Positions 1 to 13,935 of a DNA stretch of 64,000 nt are shown here, piece by piece; the first letter of the stretch is position 1; each line of letters opens with the position of its first letter. The notes beneath the pieces were generated by a model. The model ran no database searches, had not been told where the DNA came from, and saw only the letters and a list, made by a program, of their open reading frames with translations. Position numbers and translations under genes: made by a program. The stretch spans positions 62,259,122-62,323,121 of the forward strand of contig NC_021677.1 of the NCBI RefSeq assembly GCF_000247815.1. The letters run 5' to 3'. This DNA is from Ficedula albicollis. Lineage: Eukaryota; Chordata; Aves; Passeriformes; Muscicapidae.

Positions 1-449
1 CCATCTGGCGCAGTGAAAGGGCAGGAATCTCCTCAAGGACAGTCTTACCCAGAAGTGAGGGATGCCCTGGAGCAGGAACATCCCTCTGGGGGGGCAGAGC
101 CATCCAAACCCTCCTGCACATCAGGGTGTGACTCCCTTGGTGCTGAGGCTGAGCCACGTGGAGTGAACCCTTCCTCACACCTGCTCGGGCTTGGAACGTA
201 ATGAGGGATTAATAAGCACTTAATGAATTGCACACACTCCGTGGAGGTGGAGCAATAATCACCCAGCTCCTTTATCAAAACCCGCATCTGGTCAGGAAGG
301 TTTGGCACGGCTGTGGCTTTGATCCCAGCCCCTGTGCCTCCCACGCCCCAGCGCAGGGACACCCGTCCCTGGTGTGCCACGGAGGGATGGAGCAGCTCCC
401 AGTGAGCCCTTCCCAAACGACAGCGCAGCGGTGACATCCCCACCTCCAC
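1..449. other. No gene seen
   Basis: Mixed-composition DNA; short frames only. Nothing recognised. Confidence 0.6.
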
Positions 450-905
450 AAAATCACAGAGTCAGGAATGGTTTGGGTGGGAAGGCACCTTAAATCCCAT
501 CCCATCCCACCCCTGCCATGGCGGGGACACCTCCCACTGTCCCAGGCTCCAGCCCCAGTGTCCAGCCTGGCCTTGGGCACTGCCAGGGATCCAGGGGCAG
601 CCACAGCTGCTCTGGGCACCTGTGCCAGAGCTCACCACCCTCACATCAGGAATTCTTCCATATAGCCAAGCTAAATTTCCCATCTTTCAGTTTAAGCCCA
701 TTCCCTCTTGTCTTATCATGACAGTTGCTGATGAGGAGTCCCCCCCCAGCTCTGCTGGAGCCCCTCTGGGGGCTCTGAGCTCTCCCTGGATCCTTCTCCT
801 CTGCAGAGCACCCCCAGCTCTCCCAGCCTGGCTGCACTGGAAATGCTGCCCCAGCTCCTGGAACATCTCCATGGAGATTTTCTGCTCCAGCCCCTCTGTG
901 GTGAG
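450..905 (-). mobile_element. CR1 LINE 3' tail
   Basis: Starts with the reverse complement of the CR1 end (AATCACAGAGTCAGGAATGG), then the GGCAGCCACAGCTGCTCTGG block and AGCACCCCCAGCTCTCCC. Confidence 0.85.
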
Positions 906-2195
906 CAGGTAAGGCTGGAGAGAGGATGCCTGTGAGGAAAAAGATATTGGAAATAGCAGAGGGTTCCCTCCAGCCCCTGCTCCACTGAATCCCCTTTTGC
1001 AAGTGGTGCAAACCCGTCCCTTAGAAGCCCAGCAGGGCTGTCATTACAGTAAATGAGTTTGCAAACAAGGATGGGAAAAACAAACAAAGCCAAGGGCCAG
1101 CCCTCCTCCTTGTCAGGGAAAGAAGGAAAACAGCAACTGAGTGTGGCCTGTGGCCTCCATCCCAGCCCCCTGGAGCCCACACCCAGCATTCCAGCAGCTC
1201 CAGCTCTCCCAGACCCCTCCCTGCCGTGACCCCATCCCAAAATCCGTCAGGGCTCTGCCTGCTCCGTGCCTGGTGTCCTGCACAGGGTGAGCCCCAGTTC
1301 AGCAGCAGGATGGACAAATCCTCCATGGAAGTGGAGGGAGGATGAGGGACCTTCTCAACAGAGGAGGTTTCCAAAAGCATCAACACAATCAAACACCCAC
1401 AGCCAAAATTTTGGGATGAAATGGGGAAGTTCACCCATTGAATAATGAGTTTGTCCCCTAAAGAGAGGCAGTCTGGGGTCTCCTCTGTCCCCATAGATTT
1501 GCTGTCCCCAGAGCTGGGCTTTGCCCCAGTCCCAGCAGAGGACACAGCACGAGGTCAGGATGCACCCCAGGAATCCAGGAGCTGGGAAGTCCAGAGGAAA
1601 ATGTTCTGGCAGCCCCAGCAGGAGGGAGTGAGGGAGCTGCAGACACATTCTGAGCACACAAAGCATCCTCCTGACCCCTCATTATCCACGTCTGAGGAGC
1701 TGCTGCATATTAAAATAATCCCTTCAAAGAGACCAGAGGAGAGGAGCACTGAAGTATTGATGAGCCAAGCTGGCACAGGGATTGATCCTGGTGGGTTTGT
1801 GAATTTTACTGAACACTTTAGAAAGGACACCCAGCCCACAGACACATCCCCCTCGCTGGGTTCTGAGGGCTCCCCATCCCAGGATGAGCCAAAGGTCCCC
1901 TGATCCCACCCCAGGCTGCTTCTGCCTCCTCTGCTGCTCTCAGAGCCTTGGAGACAGAGGAACAAACAAGAGATAAGGGCAGAATTTGATGCTGCAGATA
2001 AACAAAAAACAAAATCAGAGGGGGGAAAAAAGCAAAGCCTCAAATGAGGTTCCAGCCCTGCCTCCTCTGGGCTTTCTCAACACCATGGAAATCCCCCACA
2101 TTCCCATCTTTGTGTCTCTTCTCCTCCTAAAGCCAGGACAGCTTTTGCTCCAGCAGAGCATCTCAGCACCCAGGAGAGGCTCTCACCACTCCAAC
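906..2195. other. No gene seen
   Basis: No exon-like frame with splice sites. An A-rich patch lies at 2000-2035. The 152-codon frame at 1445-1903 has no recognisable domain or codon bias. Confidence 0.6.
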
Positions 2196-2410
2196 GGGAA
2201 AGGCTCTTCCCCAGAGGTGCTGGCCCCTGCCCAGGCTCCCCAGGGAATGGGGACATTCCCGAGGCTGCCAGAGCTCCAGGAGAGTTTGGACACCAGGGAT
2301 GCCCGGGGTGGGATTGTTGGGGTGTCTGTGCAGGGCCAGGAGCTGCTCTGGGTGATCCCTGTGGGTCCCTGCCAGGTGAGGATATCCCACATTCTGTAAT
2401 TCCACAGTTC
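2196..2410 (+). mobile_element. CR1 LINE 3' tail, diverged subfamily
   Basis: Shares GCCCAGGCTCCCCAGGGAAT and CTGCCAGAGCTCCAGGAGAG with the copy at 45275-45505; ends near TTCTGTAATTCC. Confidence 0.7.
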
Positions 2411-2430
2411 TGTCACCCTGACCCAGTGCA

Positions 2431-2458
2431 GCTCTGCTCTGCTCTGCTCTGCTCTGCT
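2431..2458. repeat. (CTCTG)n microsatellite
   Basis: Five to six perfect units. Confidence 0.9.
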
Positions 2459-3369
2459 CCAGAATTCCTGTCCTGATAGAGATCAGAGGATTTTCAGGGC
2501 TCTGCTGTGAGGCTTGCTGTGTCTTGTTTGCAGGCTGGCTTGTGTCTGCTCTCCTGGCTGGGCTTCACAGAAAAACCAGATGGATGTCAAGGAGGGTCTG
2601 AAGTGACCCCCAGCCCTTCCTGCAGATAAGCCAGGGCTTGGTGGGGGGAGCACCGCCAGTCCTGCAGCTCCTGGGCAAATCTCTCTGAAATATCCTGACA
2701 AATATCACTGAAATCACTGAAAACTGCAGCATGAGCCCAAATCACCTTCGTGTGCCCCTTTTAGGAGCAGCTGCAGGAACCCCTCAGGAGCCTGGAGTAG
2801 GATCTGCCCTCCTTGTGCTCCTGCCCTTACCATGGACTCCTCTTTCTCCAAACCCTCCCCACCCCACATTTGGGAGGATAAGCAGACTTTCTCCTCTTTC
2901 CTCCCCACCCCACATTTGGGAGGATAAGCAGGCAACAGAATAATCTCCATTATTTTTATGATCTCTTCATTGCCCGGATTGTCCTTTTCTCCCCCTGTTT
3001 TTTTCAAAGCCACATCTCCATCTCTCTTGGCTCCTTGGGAGCAAAGCTCCTCCAGCAAAGCCATGCCTGGTTTCCCTGTAGGACACCCCAAAACCCCCCC
3101 AGTTTATTAACTGGTGACTCCTTCCAGCTCCTTACCCAGCCTCTGATCCCTGTCCCTGTAAATCCTGGGAATGCACACAGGGAGCAACTGGAGTGTTGCC
3201 ATCTGGGGCTGCTCTGACTCTCCAAAATCTGGGAACAGCCCAAACCCACCGTGAGCAGTGATTTACAGCCTGGCTGCTGCTTGCTGCCAGCTCCACGGTG
3301 ACTCTGTCAGTGAAGGGAGGAGATTTACAGGGCCAGAGTTCTTTCCTCCCACCCCTGAGCTGTCCTGGG
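2459..3369. other. No gene seen
   Basis: Only the 46-base doublet is notable. Confidence 0.6.
2855..2937. repeat. 46-base tandem doublet
   Basis: CTCCCCACCCCACATTTGGG followed by AGGATAAGCAG at 2855 and again at 2901. Confidence 0.85.
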
Positions 3370-3770
3370 GGTGACACCGGGCTGGCAGGGACCTTAAACC
3401 CCACCCGGTGCCACCCCAGGGACACCTCCCACTGTCCCAGGCTGCTCCAAATCCCAATGTCCAGCCGGGCCTTGGGCACTGCCAGGGATCCAGGGGCAGC
3501 CACAGCAAATCTGGGAATTCCCAATTCCCACTATCCCATCCATCCCTTCCTCTGGCAGTGCCCCATTCCCTGTGTCCTGTCCCTCCATCCCTTGTCCCCA
3601 GTCCCTCTCCAGCTCTCCTGGAGCCCCTTTAGGCCCTGGAAGGGGCTCTGAGCTCTCCCTGGATCCTTCCCTTCTCCAGGTGAGCACCCCCAGCTCTCCC
3701 AGCCTGGCTCCAGCCCTGGAGCAGCTCCATGGCCTCTCCTGGACCCATCCCAACAATTCCCTGCCCTTTG
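3370..3770 (-). mobile_element. CR1 LINE 3' fragment
   Basis: GGCTGGCAGGGACCTTAAAC onward to the GAGCACCCCCAGCTCTCCC block; the final 20 or so bases of CR1 are absent. Confidence 0.8.
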
Positions 3771-4699
3771 TAGGAGCCCTGGTGGTGCATCACCCCCAGC
3801 TCCCAGCAGGGTGTCACATTCCCACATGTGGTTTCCTCTCCCCATTCCATGACTCCCTGACTCTTCTCCTGGGCTGCATTTGAACCCCTCAGCCCTGGGG
3901 CCGTGGATTATGCAGTGACTCAGATCCCAGGATCAGGACTCAGAGGGAAATTTGCAATTCAGAGCAGCTCCAAGACTGTGAGAGTCTCACGTGGGCAAAA
4001 CTGGGCATCAGTGGCAGGGACAAACACAGCTTGGTGTGTTCAGCCAGTTGGATGCAAAGCAGTGACACCATCAGAGCTCCATCCTACACATTCCACCAGG
4101 AATTCACCTCATGGGGATGCAGGTGCTGGAGGGGATGTGCAAGGCTGGGAAACCTTTTCTTAGATCAACCCCCCTGAGGATCCCATGGATGCTGGAGAGT
4201 TGGGCTGGGGGCTCAGAGTCTTGCAGGACTTGCAGGAAAACCTTCTGGATAAAGGCAAGCTCCAGGAGCTCCATCTGGCAGCACTTTTTGGATTCACTGA
4301 TGAAGGTATCCAGTGAGAAAAGATCCCCACCAAGTGCTGCTTCCTCAGCCTTGAAGAAAATTATTGCAAGAACGAGTCAGCAGCTGAGACAGGACCAATT
4401 AATTTGGGAGATAAAGTACAAGGGGTGAGCTCTAACGAGGTGAGGAGGAGGGTGGAAGTGGCAGCTCCCTCAAGGGTGAGGGATGTGACAAACCAAGGGA
4501 GATGAGGTGGGGTTTCATCCAAAAAGGAGCAGTGACAAGCTGGTCACGAAGAGGAAAGGAGAAACAAGATGGGAGGCTCCAAAACCCAGAATTTCTCATG
4601 ATTTTGGTTGGGGATGAAGGAAAAAAAAAAAAAAATTACAGAAGAAAAATCTACTCTTATCAACACTGGTTTTTTTGGTTGGTTGTTTTTTTTTTTTTT

Positions 4700-4749
<50 letters not shown>

Positions 4750-5021
4750 TTTTTTTTTTCCCCACTGCCTGGAGTGGCCTCTGCACAGGCTGGGAGCAGG
4801 GTGAGGGAAGCAGTGCATGTGTGGTTTGGGAGTTGCAATGGCACAGAACTCTGGCTGGGAATACCAGGATGAGCTCCCAGGATGAGCTCAGCCTTGGACA
4901 GCTGGTTCTGTTGGTGATGGTGCTCCAAGGAACACCAGAAAATCGGGAACGAGGTGGGGATGTGCTGATTTGTAGCTGTCCCAAGAAGAAAGGGAGAGCA
5001 GCAGCTGGCAGGACACGGATT
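3771..5021. other. No gene seen
   Basis: An A tract (4620-4635) and the first G run; otherwise featureless. Confidence 0.6.
4702..4747 (+). other. G run, 46 bases (artefact)
   Basis: Flanked on the left by a long T tract plus CC and on the right by a T tract plus CCCC, so the same T-then-C sequence appears on both sides, as if two contig ends overlapped. Confidence 0.9.
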
Positions 5022-5330
5022 CTTATGGAATTATGGAATTGTTTAGGTTGGGAAAGCACTTGAAGATTGTTGAGTCCAACCTTCCCCAGCACTGCCAAGG
5101 CCACCACTGACCCTGTCCCCAAGTGCCACATCCACAGGGTTTTAAATCCCTCCACTGTGCCAGGGCTGGACAACCCTTTCCATGAAGAATTTTTTCCCAA
5201 TATCCAATCTCAGCCTTCCCTGGTGTAGCTTAAGAATTTTTCCTCATGTCCTATCCCTGGGAGCAGAGCTGACCTTGCTCCTCCCTCCTGTCCAGGAGCT
5301 CAGGTCCCCCCTGAGCCTCCTTTTCTCCAC
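5022..5330 (-). mobile_element. CR1 LINE 3' tail
   Basis: TTATGGAATTGTTTAGGTTG, then CACTGCCAAGGCCACCACTG and CCAAGTGCCACATCCACAG, a subfamily distinct from the GGCAGCCACAG type. Confidence 0.85.
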
Positions 5331-5589
5331 AGTAAACAACTCCAATGGCTTTGACCAGCCCAAGTGGCATCACCTGGAGGGAAACTCCTGGATGTTGTTC
5401 CAGCAGCAGTTTCCTTCCCAGCAATGTCTGCTCTCACCTGCCTTCCCAAATGCTCCCAAGACCTGCTCAGAGGGGCTGGGAAACACTTTGGGTTCTGTCC
5501 CGGTGTGAAGGACAGGTGTCTGCCAATAAAGGCAGGAGCTTCTCTTTGAAATGGAGAATGTAAACCCCCTCCCTACAAATTATTATTGT

Positions 5590-6600
<1,011 letters not shown>

Positions 6601-7069
6601 GACAGGTTCCCTGCTCTCCTGAGGAGCAGGATCATGGATCCAGGTCTGCACTGGGAACGTTCTCTCTCACAGAAGGGACACCCAGGAGGGTTCAGCAGGA
6701 GGAATGTGCCTGGGAAAAGCCCTGGGAGTCAGGGAACACAAATGTTTTGGCTCCAGCACCACCTGGGCAAGAGCTGCCCAGTGAGGGAGGGGCTGCAGGG
6801 AAGCCGAGCCATGGGAGGGGGATGGAAGCTGCCAACCTGCTGCCAAGGATTCGGGGCCAGGAGGGATTTCCTCCCTGCTGGAGCCAAATGATGCTGATCT
6901 TCCATTGATAAATGGGGCTGGATCCAGGAGCAAGGAAATGAGCTGTGAAGAGCCAGGCTCTGTGAGTCTGCAGTGCTTGTTCCAGTGGGTGTGGAATTTG
7001 GGGGGAATCAGGGCCCAGCAGGGACAATCCCTGTGTAACTGTGGTGGGAGTTTTGCACCACTTAATCAG
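6601..7069. other. No gene seen
   Basis: May include the outer part of the 5590-6600 LTR-type repeat; limits uncertain. Confidence 0.5.
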
Positions 7070-7642
7070 TGGTTTGTCTCAGTCTCTTCTGCCTTCACTC
7101 AGAGCCAGGATTAAAAAACACACAAAAGGAACAATTTTCTCATGTTCGGGCTTGGTTGTTTATTAAATCTTATCTAAAGTACAAAAAGTTCTGCAACACT
7201 TCCAGCCACCAGCTAAAAGTGACCAAAATGGAGATGAATCCAGCTTGCTACAAGGTCTCTTAAAGCTAAACATTCCAATAGAGAATTAACACCTGTATTA
7301 TTTATCCTTTTCACCCAATAACTAAATTCCCGTGACCCTCAGTGTGACACTGACTGACCAACCAGAAACTACTGCCTGAAACCATGAAGAAGAAGGAACA
7401 TGAACACTGAGACACCACCCCAAGTTCTCCATCTTGTCCCACACCTATTACTATGCTATGAAAACTTCACATTTAAAACCCTTCACCATGTGAAATCCCA
7501 CACTTCTATTTAACTACACACCTGTGATTTTAACTCCATCACCCAAATTTGGAAGCCTCCTCAGGTCAAAGGCAGTGTTCTCCAGGGGGTCAGTGCTAGA
7601 AAGCACAGAAAGCTCAAAAACCCAGATTTTTGGGATGCAACA
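7070..7642 (-). mobile_element. Solo LTR, minus copy
   Basis: Read on the minus strand it runs TGTTGCATCCC to ACAAACCA, with the hexamer AATAAA followed by a G/T-rich end, as in R-U5. It is homologous over most of its length to the plus-strand copy at 11850-12326. No coding region or clear target-site duplication seen. Confidence 0.65.
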
Positions 7643-7744
7643 TCCCTGCTCTGGCATCCACAGGGATCTGTTAATGCCGCACCGACGAGCAGAACTCTTG
7701 TGGGAAAAGCTGATGATGAGGTAAGAGACAGAGGCTGACAACCT

Positions 7745-7812
7745 CTGCTGGTTCCTCATGGACTCAGTGGTCTTCAAGGTCTTTTCCAGCCTCAATGATT
7801 CCCTGATTCTCC
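7745..7812 (+). mobile_element. CR1 LINE 3' terminus, short
   Basis: GGTCTTCAAGGTCTTTTCCA and TCAATGATTCCCTGATTCT are the classical last bases of CR1. Confidence 0.65.
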
Positions 7813-8371
7813 ACTTTCTTTCCAAATCAAGGAAATTTGCAAACGTGATCGCTTTGGTCCGATAAATAAAATAAATTTTAAAATAAAGCAATTCAGCACT
7901 AGTCTGGTTTAATGTATTAGCACTGACAGTGCTGATGACAAATGTGATTATTCCAAAGCTCCTACATATATCAGGGAAGTGAAACTGCAGAAATTGGCAA
8001 CCCTTGGGCATTCTTCTTTTCCACCTGCCATTAAATCAATTTAAAGTTCCCATCTCAATCTATCAGAATTAATTATGTGTTTTCAGGCAGCAATTACTGG
8101 AAGGAGTCCTTCATTTTGGGATTGTTCCAACTCCAGGGCCCACAGCAGAAGGGGGATGCAGGGATCAGGGTGTTGGGGGGTGGATTTTGCACAACTCTGG
8201 GGTTACTTTTGCTCAGGAGGGTCTGAAGGTGCTCCTGGACTCTGCCCAAAACAGAGCACTGAGCACCTCTGATCCACAGCAGGAAGGGACCTGTCACAAT
8301 CATCAAATCCAACAGCTTGATCACCTCAGGGCTGACCAAAATTAATTATTGAGGGAACTGTGCCTCTTAGA
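7813..8371. other. No gene seen
   Basis: AT-rich from 7840 to 8080; no recognised element apart from a CR1 scrap near 8275. Confidence 0.55.
8275..8345 (-). mobile_element. Possible CR1 scrap
   Basis: GGAAGGGACCTGTCACAATC then CAAATCCAACAGC resemble the start of a minus-strand CR1 tail; too short to be sure. Confidence 0.35.
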
Positions 8372-8505
8372 CATCCCTGGAAATGTTGCAGCTCACACTG
8401 GATGGGGATTGGAGACACCTGGTCTCATGGAAGGTGGAATGAGATGATTTTTAAGGTCCCTTCCAATCCAAACCACTCTGGGATTCCATGGAATTCCAGG
8501 CTCAT
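8372..8505 (+). mobile_element. CR1 LINE 3' tail
   Basis: CTGGATGGGGATTGGAGACA, then AAGGTCCCTTCCAATCC and CTGGGATTCCATGG. Confidence 0.75.
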
Positions 8506-8684
8506 TAAGGAGCTCTCTGAGCAGCTTCTTCTCCCTGCACACACTGCTCCAGCAGAAGTGGAGTCATTCCTGCCCAGAAAAATTCCATTCCTGGTGCACT
8601 TCCAGCCCGTGTCATGTGCTTTGGGGTTTTTGTTGTTTGGTTCGCTTTTTTTTTTCCTCCTGCCTTTTTTTTTTTTTTTTTAAA

Positions 8685-8721
<37 letters not shown>
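8685..8721 (+). other. G run, 37 bases (artefact)
   Basis: Follows two T tracts (8646-8655, 8665-8681) and AAA; the shortest of the twelve runs. Confidence 0.85.
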
Positions 8722-8722
<1 letters not shown>

Positions 8723-9017
8723 AGACGCAGGAAATAAAAACAAGAAATTGCTGACAAGTGTCCCGCTGTAATTGAGTGAGAACACAGAGCTCAGCTCTAT
8801 AGATTCCCAGAAATACAGTCCAGATGTGGCTCTCCACGGTGGCTCAGCCAAACCACAACCCCTGAAATGACATCCCTAGGACTGGGAAACTTCCTCAGCG
8901 CCCCTTCCAGCCACACACCACAAAAGCTGGTGCCCAAAACACACCCAGCCAGAGATTTGGGAAAGCACAGAGCTGGCAGCAGAGCCTGGAGGGGCCCCCG
9001 TGCTGAAGGTCTGCAGC

Positions 9018-9240
9018 AGGAATCATGGAATGCTTTGGGTTGGAAGGGATCTTAAAAATCATCTTGTTCCACCTCCTGCCAGGCAGGGACACTTTCCATT
9101 ATCCCAGGATGCTGCAAGTCCTGTCCAACCTGGCCTGGAACAATTCCAGGGATTTGGGGCAGCCACAGCTCCTCTGGGAATTCTATTCCAGGGCTTCCCC
9201 ACCCTCCCAGGGCAGAATTCCTTGCCCTACTCTTCCATGG
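9018..9240 (-). mobile_element. CR1 LINE 3' tail
   Basis: AATCATGGAATGCTTTGGG through CCTGTCCAACCTGGCCTGG and GGCAGCCACAGCTCCTCTGG. Confidence 0.85.
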
Positions 9241-9984
9241 CAGTGTCCCAGCCCCACAAAAAATGGGCAGGGGGGAATTGTCCCCTGCCCTCTGCACCCT
9301 CCCATGGGACATCACAGCCCTTTGGTCTGTGTCTGCCAGGGCTCATCTCACCAGGATTTAGCTGAAATGTGAGCTCTGCTCTTCCCAGAAGGGTGGGAGA
9401 GGTGTCCACTGACCCATCTGAGTGGCTTTTGGAGCTGTTAGGAATCCAGGTGTGTGGGGTTAGAGCAGCCAGAGCAGAGCTGTGCTGCTGAGGGACATCC
9501 CTGCAGTGCAGGGTGATGGCTTTGCTTCCAAATTAAATAATGGAAGAGCATCCACTGGTTTTGGTAAGTTTTTCACCCAGAGTGGTTCACTGAGCATGGT
9601 GAGGAGAGGGGAAAAATCCCACCACACCCCATAAAGGAAATGAGAAATGCCTCGAGGGGATCATGGGTGTGCAGAGGAATCTGAAAGCACACAGGTCGGG
9701 CAGATCCCGTTGGTGACAGCCCCATCTGTCCCCAGGATGTGACTTGCACCAGCCTGGTGGTGTTTGCAGAGCTGTGCTGCTCGGCCATCTGCTCTGCAGC
9801 ACAGGGATTCACCCCCCCAGCCTCTGGGTTGTGCTCTTCATGTTCAACATCGGGGAAGAAAGCAGAGGCTGTGATTTGGGGAGGCTGCATCCACCTCCCC
9901 ACCTCCACGTGGAGCTGCAGGGCAGAGCACAGCCTGGCTGCTGGGTTTCCAGGCCCTGAGGGATCACTGCAGCCCCACCTTGTG
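9241..9984. other. No gene seen
   Basis: Nothing recognised. Confidence 0.55.
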
Positions 9985-10740
9985 CACTGGTTTGAAGGCA
10001 AAACCAGTGAGAGACTCCAAGTCAGAAATGCAAGTTAATAGGGAAAAAATACATGCAATAGTACAAAAGAAAAAAAACACTGACAGAGTCAGCATACAAT
10101 CTGACACCCTGCTAGTTCAGGTGGCGGTAGCAGTCCAGATGAAGTGGTCTTGTTGAAGTAGTGATCATGTAGAAAGGCTGGTAGCTCTCACCCTGTGGAA
10201 ACCAGTGTGGTCTGGTAGCTCTTACACTCTGAAAAGCAGCGGGAAAAAGGCTGCTCTGATGTTCCAAATCTCAGTTTTTATCCGGGTAGGAAAGGCTTGG
10301 CTCCTCCCCTGGCTGGAGCATCTCCCATGGGATGATGTAATTTTTATCAGTCATGCGGGGGGGGCCTGGCTGGAGCATCTCCCATGGGATGATGTAATTT
10401 TATCAGCCATGCCCTGGGACTCAGTGGCCATGAACAGGAGATATCTCCTGGAGGGAGGATGGACAGATAAAGAACACTGTCCCATCTGGTTTTTAACAGA
10501 TGGCCCATTAGCAGAGGATATCTCCCACAGAGATAAGAATCACTGCCTCACCTGGTTTTAATAAAGGGCCCATTAACAGAAGATACCTCCCACAAAGAAT
10601 CTCTCCCCCACCTGGTTTCAGCAGAGGGTGATCAAATACAGACTTTTGGGCACATCTTTCCATTGTAACCGAGGACACCACACCACTGCAACCCTCCTGA
10701 ACAGGGTCACACACTCTGGGTGGCTGCCACTGAAGACTTT
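9985..10740. mobile_element. LTR-type repeat, copy 2 (no gap)
   Basis: Intact relative of 5590-6600. Contains an internal doublet of TCTCCCATGGGATGATG (10320 and 10378) separated by eight G, and degenerate repeats of a CCCATTARCAGA-type unit at 10500-10630, features common in LTR U3 regions. Confidence 0.55.
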
Positions 10741-10893
10741 AATTTGGAGTATCTGATTGTAAATAACCCAACACTGCCCAGGGGTCCCAGCTGTGCATCC
10801 TGAGCCACCCCCCGTGCCCTCAGCACAGGCGAGGGATGGAGAGCTCAGCCTGGTGTAACAGGATAACCAGGAGGTGCTGTCAGGACAAAGCAG

Positions 10894-10986
10894 TATCAGT
10901 ATATAATATATTTTAAATATATTATATTAATATATATTATATTAAAAATATAGTATATAATATATTTTAAAATATTATATATATAT
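10894..10986. repeat. AT-rich palindromic microsatellite, left arm
   Basis: Nested TATAATATATTTTAAATA and reverse-complement motifs; could extrude as a cruciform. Continues past the G run at 11729. Confidence 0.75.
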
Positions 10987-11849
<863 letters not shown>

Positions 11850-12326
11850 ATTTTTAGAATATAGGAACCCAGAAGTCTGGGATTTTTGAGCTTTCTGTGC
11901 TTTCTGACACTGACCCCCCAGGAGAATTTGGGGTTTTTAGAATATAGTAATAGGCATGGGACAAGATGGAAGTTCTTGGTTCTTGTCCCTTTGTGTCTTC
12001 TTCTTCCTTCCTCTTCATGATTTAAGGTTGTAATTTTTGGTTGGACAGTTAGTGCTGCACTCTGGGCCATAGAGGTTTGATTATTGGGTTAAAAGGATAA
12101 ATAATACAGGTGTTAATTCTCTATTGGACTGTTTAGCTTTAAAAGACCTTGTAACCAGCTCAATTCAGCTCCACTTTGCTCACTTTTAGCTGGTGGCTGG
12201 AAGTGTTGCAGAACTCTCTGTACTTTAGATAAGATTTAATAAACAACCAAGTCCAAACACGAGAAATTAGTCTCCTTTGTGTTTTTAATCCTGGCTCTGA
12301 GTGAAGGCAGAAGATGAAGACAAGGC
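11850..12326 (+). mobile_element. Solo LTR, plus copy
   Basis: Inverted relative of 7070-7642. Shared landmarks include AAAGGATAAATAATACAGG, TTTTAGCTGGTGGCTGG and AGATTTAATAAACAACC with the AATAAA signal. Somewhat shorter than the minus copy through internal deletions. Confidence 0.65.
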
Positions 12327-12400
12327 ACTAACGAGGTGCAGTTCCCCAATTACTGCAGGTAACACTAACGAGGTGCAGTTCCCCATTTACTGCAGGTAAC
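12327..12400. repeat. 37-base tandem doublet
   Basis: ACTAACGAGGTGCAGTTCCC at 12327 and 12364, one mismatch between copies; it starts right at the end of the plus-strand LTR. Confidence 0.85.
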
Positions 12401-13674
12401 AGCGCCACTGATCCTGTGCAGCTGATGTGATCCACTGCTCTCCCCCTGCCCTGCCTGGCACTGGGATGCCAGTTTGATGCTGTTTGATTCCCAGTTTCCA
12501 GGACCTGTTTCTGCCGGAAGACCCACAGCTCTCAGCTAAGCAGAAGTTCCCAAATCCAGAGTGGGTGAACCCTGCTCTCCCCTCAGAGCCAAACCCCCTC
12601 CCTGCAGTGCTGCAAGCAGCTCCCAGGGGCTCCTTCCACACTCCAGCAAAACCTCCTGCCACCATTATCCCCACCCTGCTCACTGAAACACTTAACTCCC
12701 TGTGCCGCGGAGAAGATTTATTCCCTATATTCCGTGGGAGAGATTATCTCCAGCTGCTGTTATTCCCTTATCAATAATTCACCATGCAGGCACACTCCAG
12801 CTCGTTCCCAACTGCACGGGAGCAATCCTGGGATATTGCTGGTGCCCTCAGCAAAGCAGAGCACCACGGATGAGTCACACCCTCTGGAATCTTCTCCTTC
12901 CAGCCTCCCGTGGAGGGGAGCAGCTCCACAGAAGGGCTGCGAGCCCGTGGTGCTGAAATAAATAAATAAAGGGGAGATAATTAAACTGCGTATTTCAATC
13001 TTGGAGGAGGAGCTCATAAAAAAAGGGACTCTTCATCTGGAAAATCCAATACAATGAGGTGATTAAAGGAGGAAAAGCAGACATGGAACTCTGTGAACGC
13101 AGAGCACACGCTGAAGCCTTGATCAAGACTCCCCTGTTAGGACAAGCTCGTTGCCATTCCCATTTATCTCCCACAGGATAATAACTGTGCTGCACAGGGC
13201 TGGGGATTAAACCAGCACCATTTCCTTGGATTCACTTATCCCACACCATGCACAGCACAACTGCCCCGTTTCCCACTGGGGAGATGAGCATCGGGATCAT
13301 CGGGACACGAGCTGGGAAAACTCCACATTAGGGAGATTTACAGCTCTGAGGATGCACAAGTGTCATCCCTGACTAAACCAGGCCCTGGGGGGGAGAGGAA
13401 AGATGATCTCCCCTCTCCAGTTGTCACTGGGAAGTTCCAAAGGCACAGCTTGGATGATCCCTCTCGGATGTCCGAGACATCTGTGCAGTCACTGACTGAA
13501 CCTTTCATCTTCCAGGCTGGCTTTGCTCTGGAGCATCCTGTCAGGGAGCCAAGCCAACAGCACTCGAGTGCTCTTGGATCCAGCAGGTGGATCTGTCTCC
13601 CAGGGATTTATTGGCACATGGAAGAAATGCTTCCCATTTCTCTCTTTACCTGCACGTTTCAATGTGTTGCCTCA
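12401..13674. other. No gene; possible conserved non-coding stretch at 12690-13060
   Basis: Around 12705-12780 and 12955-13020 the sequence is CpG-poor but information-rich (GGAGAAGATTTATTCCC, GGGGAGATAATTAAACTG), unlike repeats nearby. Conservation is a guess until aligned. Confidence 0.3.
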
Positions 13675-13935
13675 CAAATCACAGGATCCCAGAGTGGTTT
13701 GGGTTGGAAAGGAGCTTAAATCCCATCCCACCCCACCCCTGCCATGGGCAGGGACACCTTTCATTATCCCAGGCTGCTCCAAGCTCCATCCAACCCATCC
13801 TGGAACACTTCCAGGGATCCAGGGGCAGCCACAGCTTCCCAGGAATTCCTTCCCAATATCCTATTTAACCCTGCCCTCTGGTGATGGGAACCCATTCCCT
13901 GTGTCCTGTCACTCTGTGGGACAGCAGGATGCTCT
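13675..13935 (-). mobile_element. CR1 LINE 3' tail
   Basis: AATCACAGGATCCCAGAGTG, TGGGTTGGAAAGGAGCTTAA and GGCAGCCACAGCTTCCC. Confidence 0.85.
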
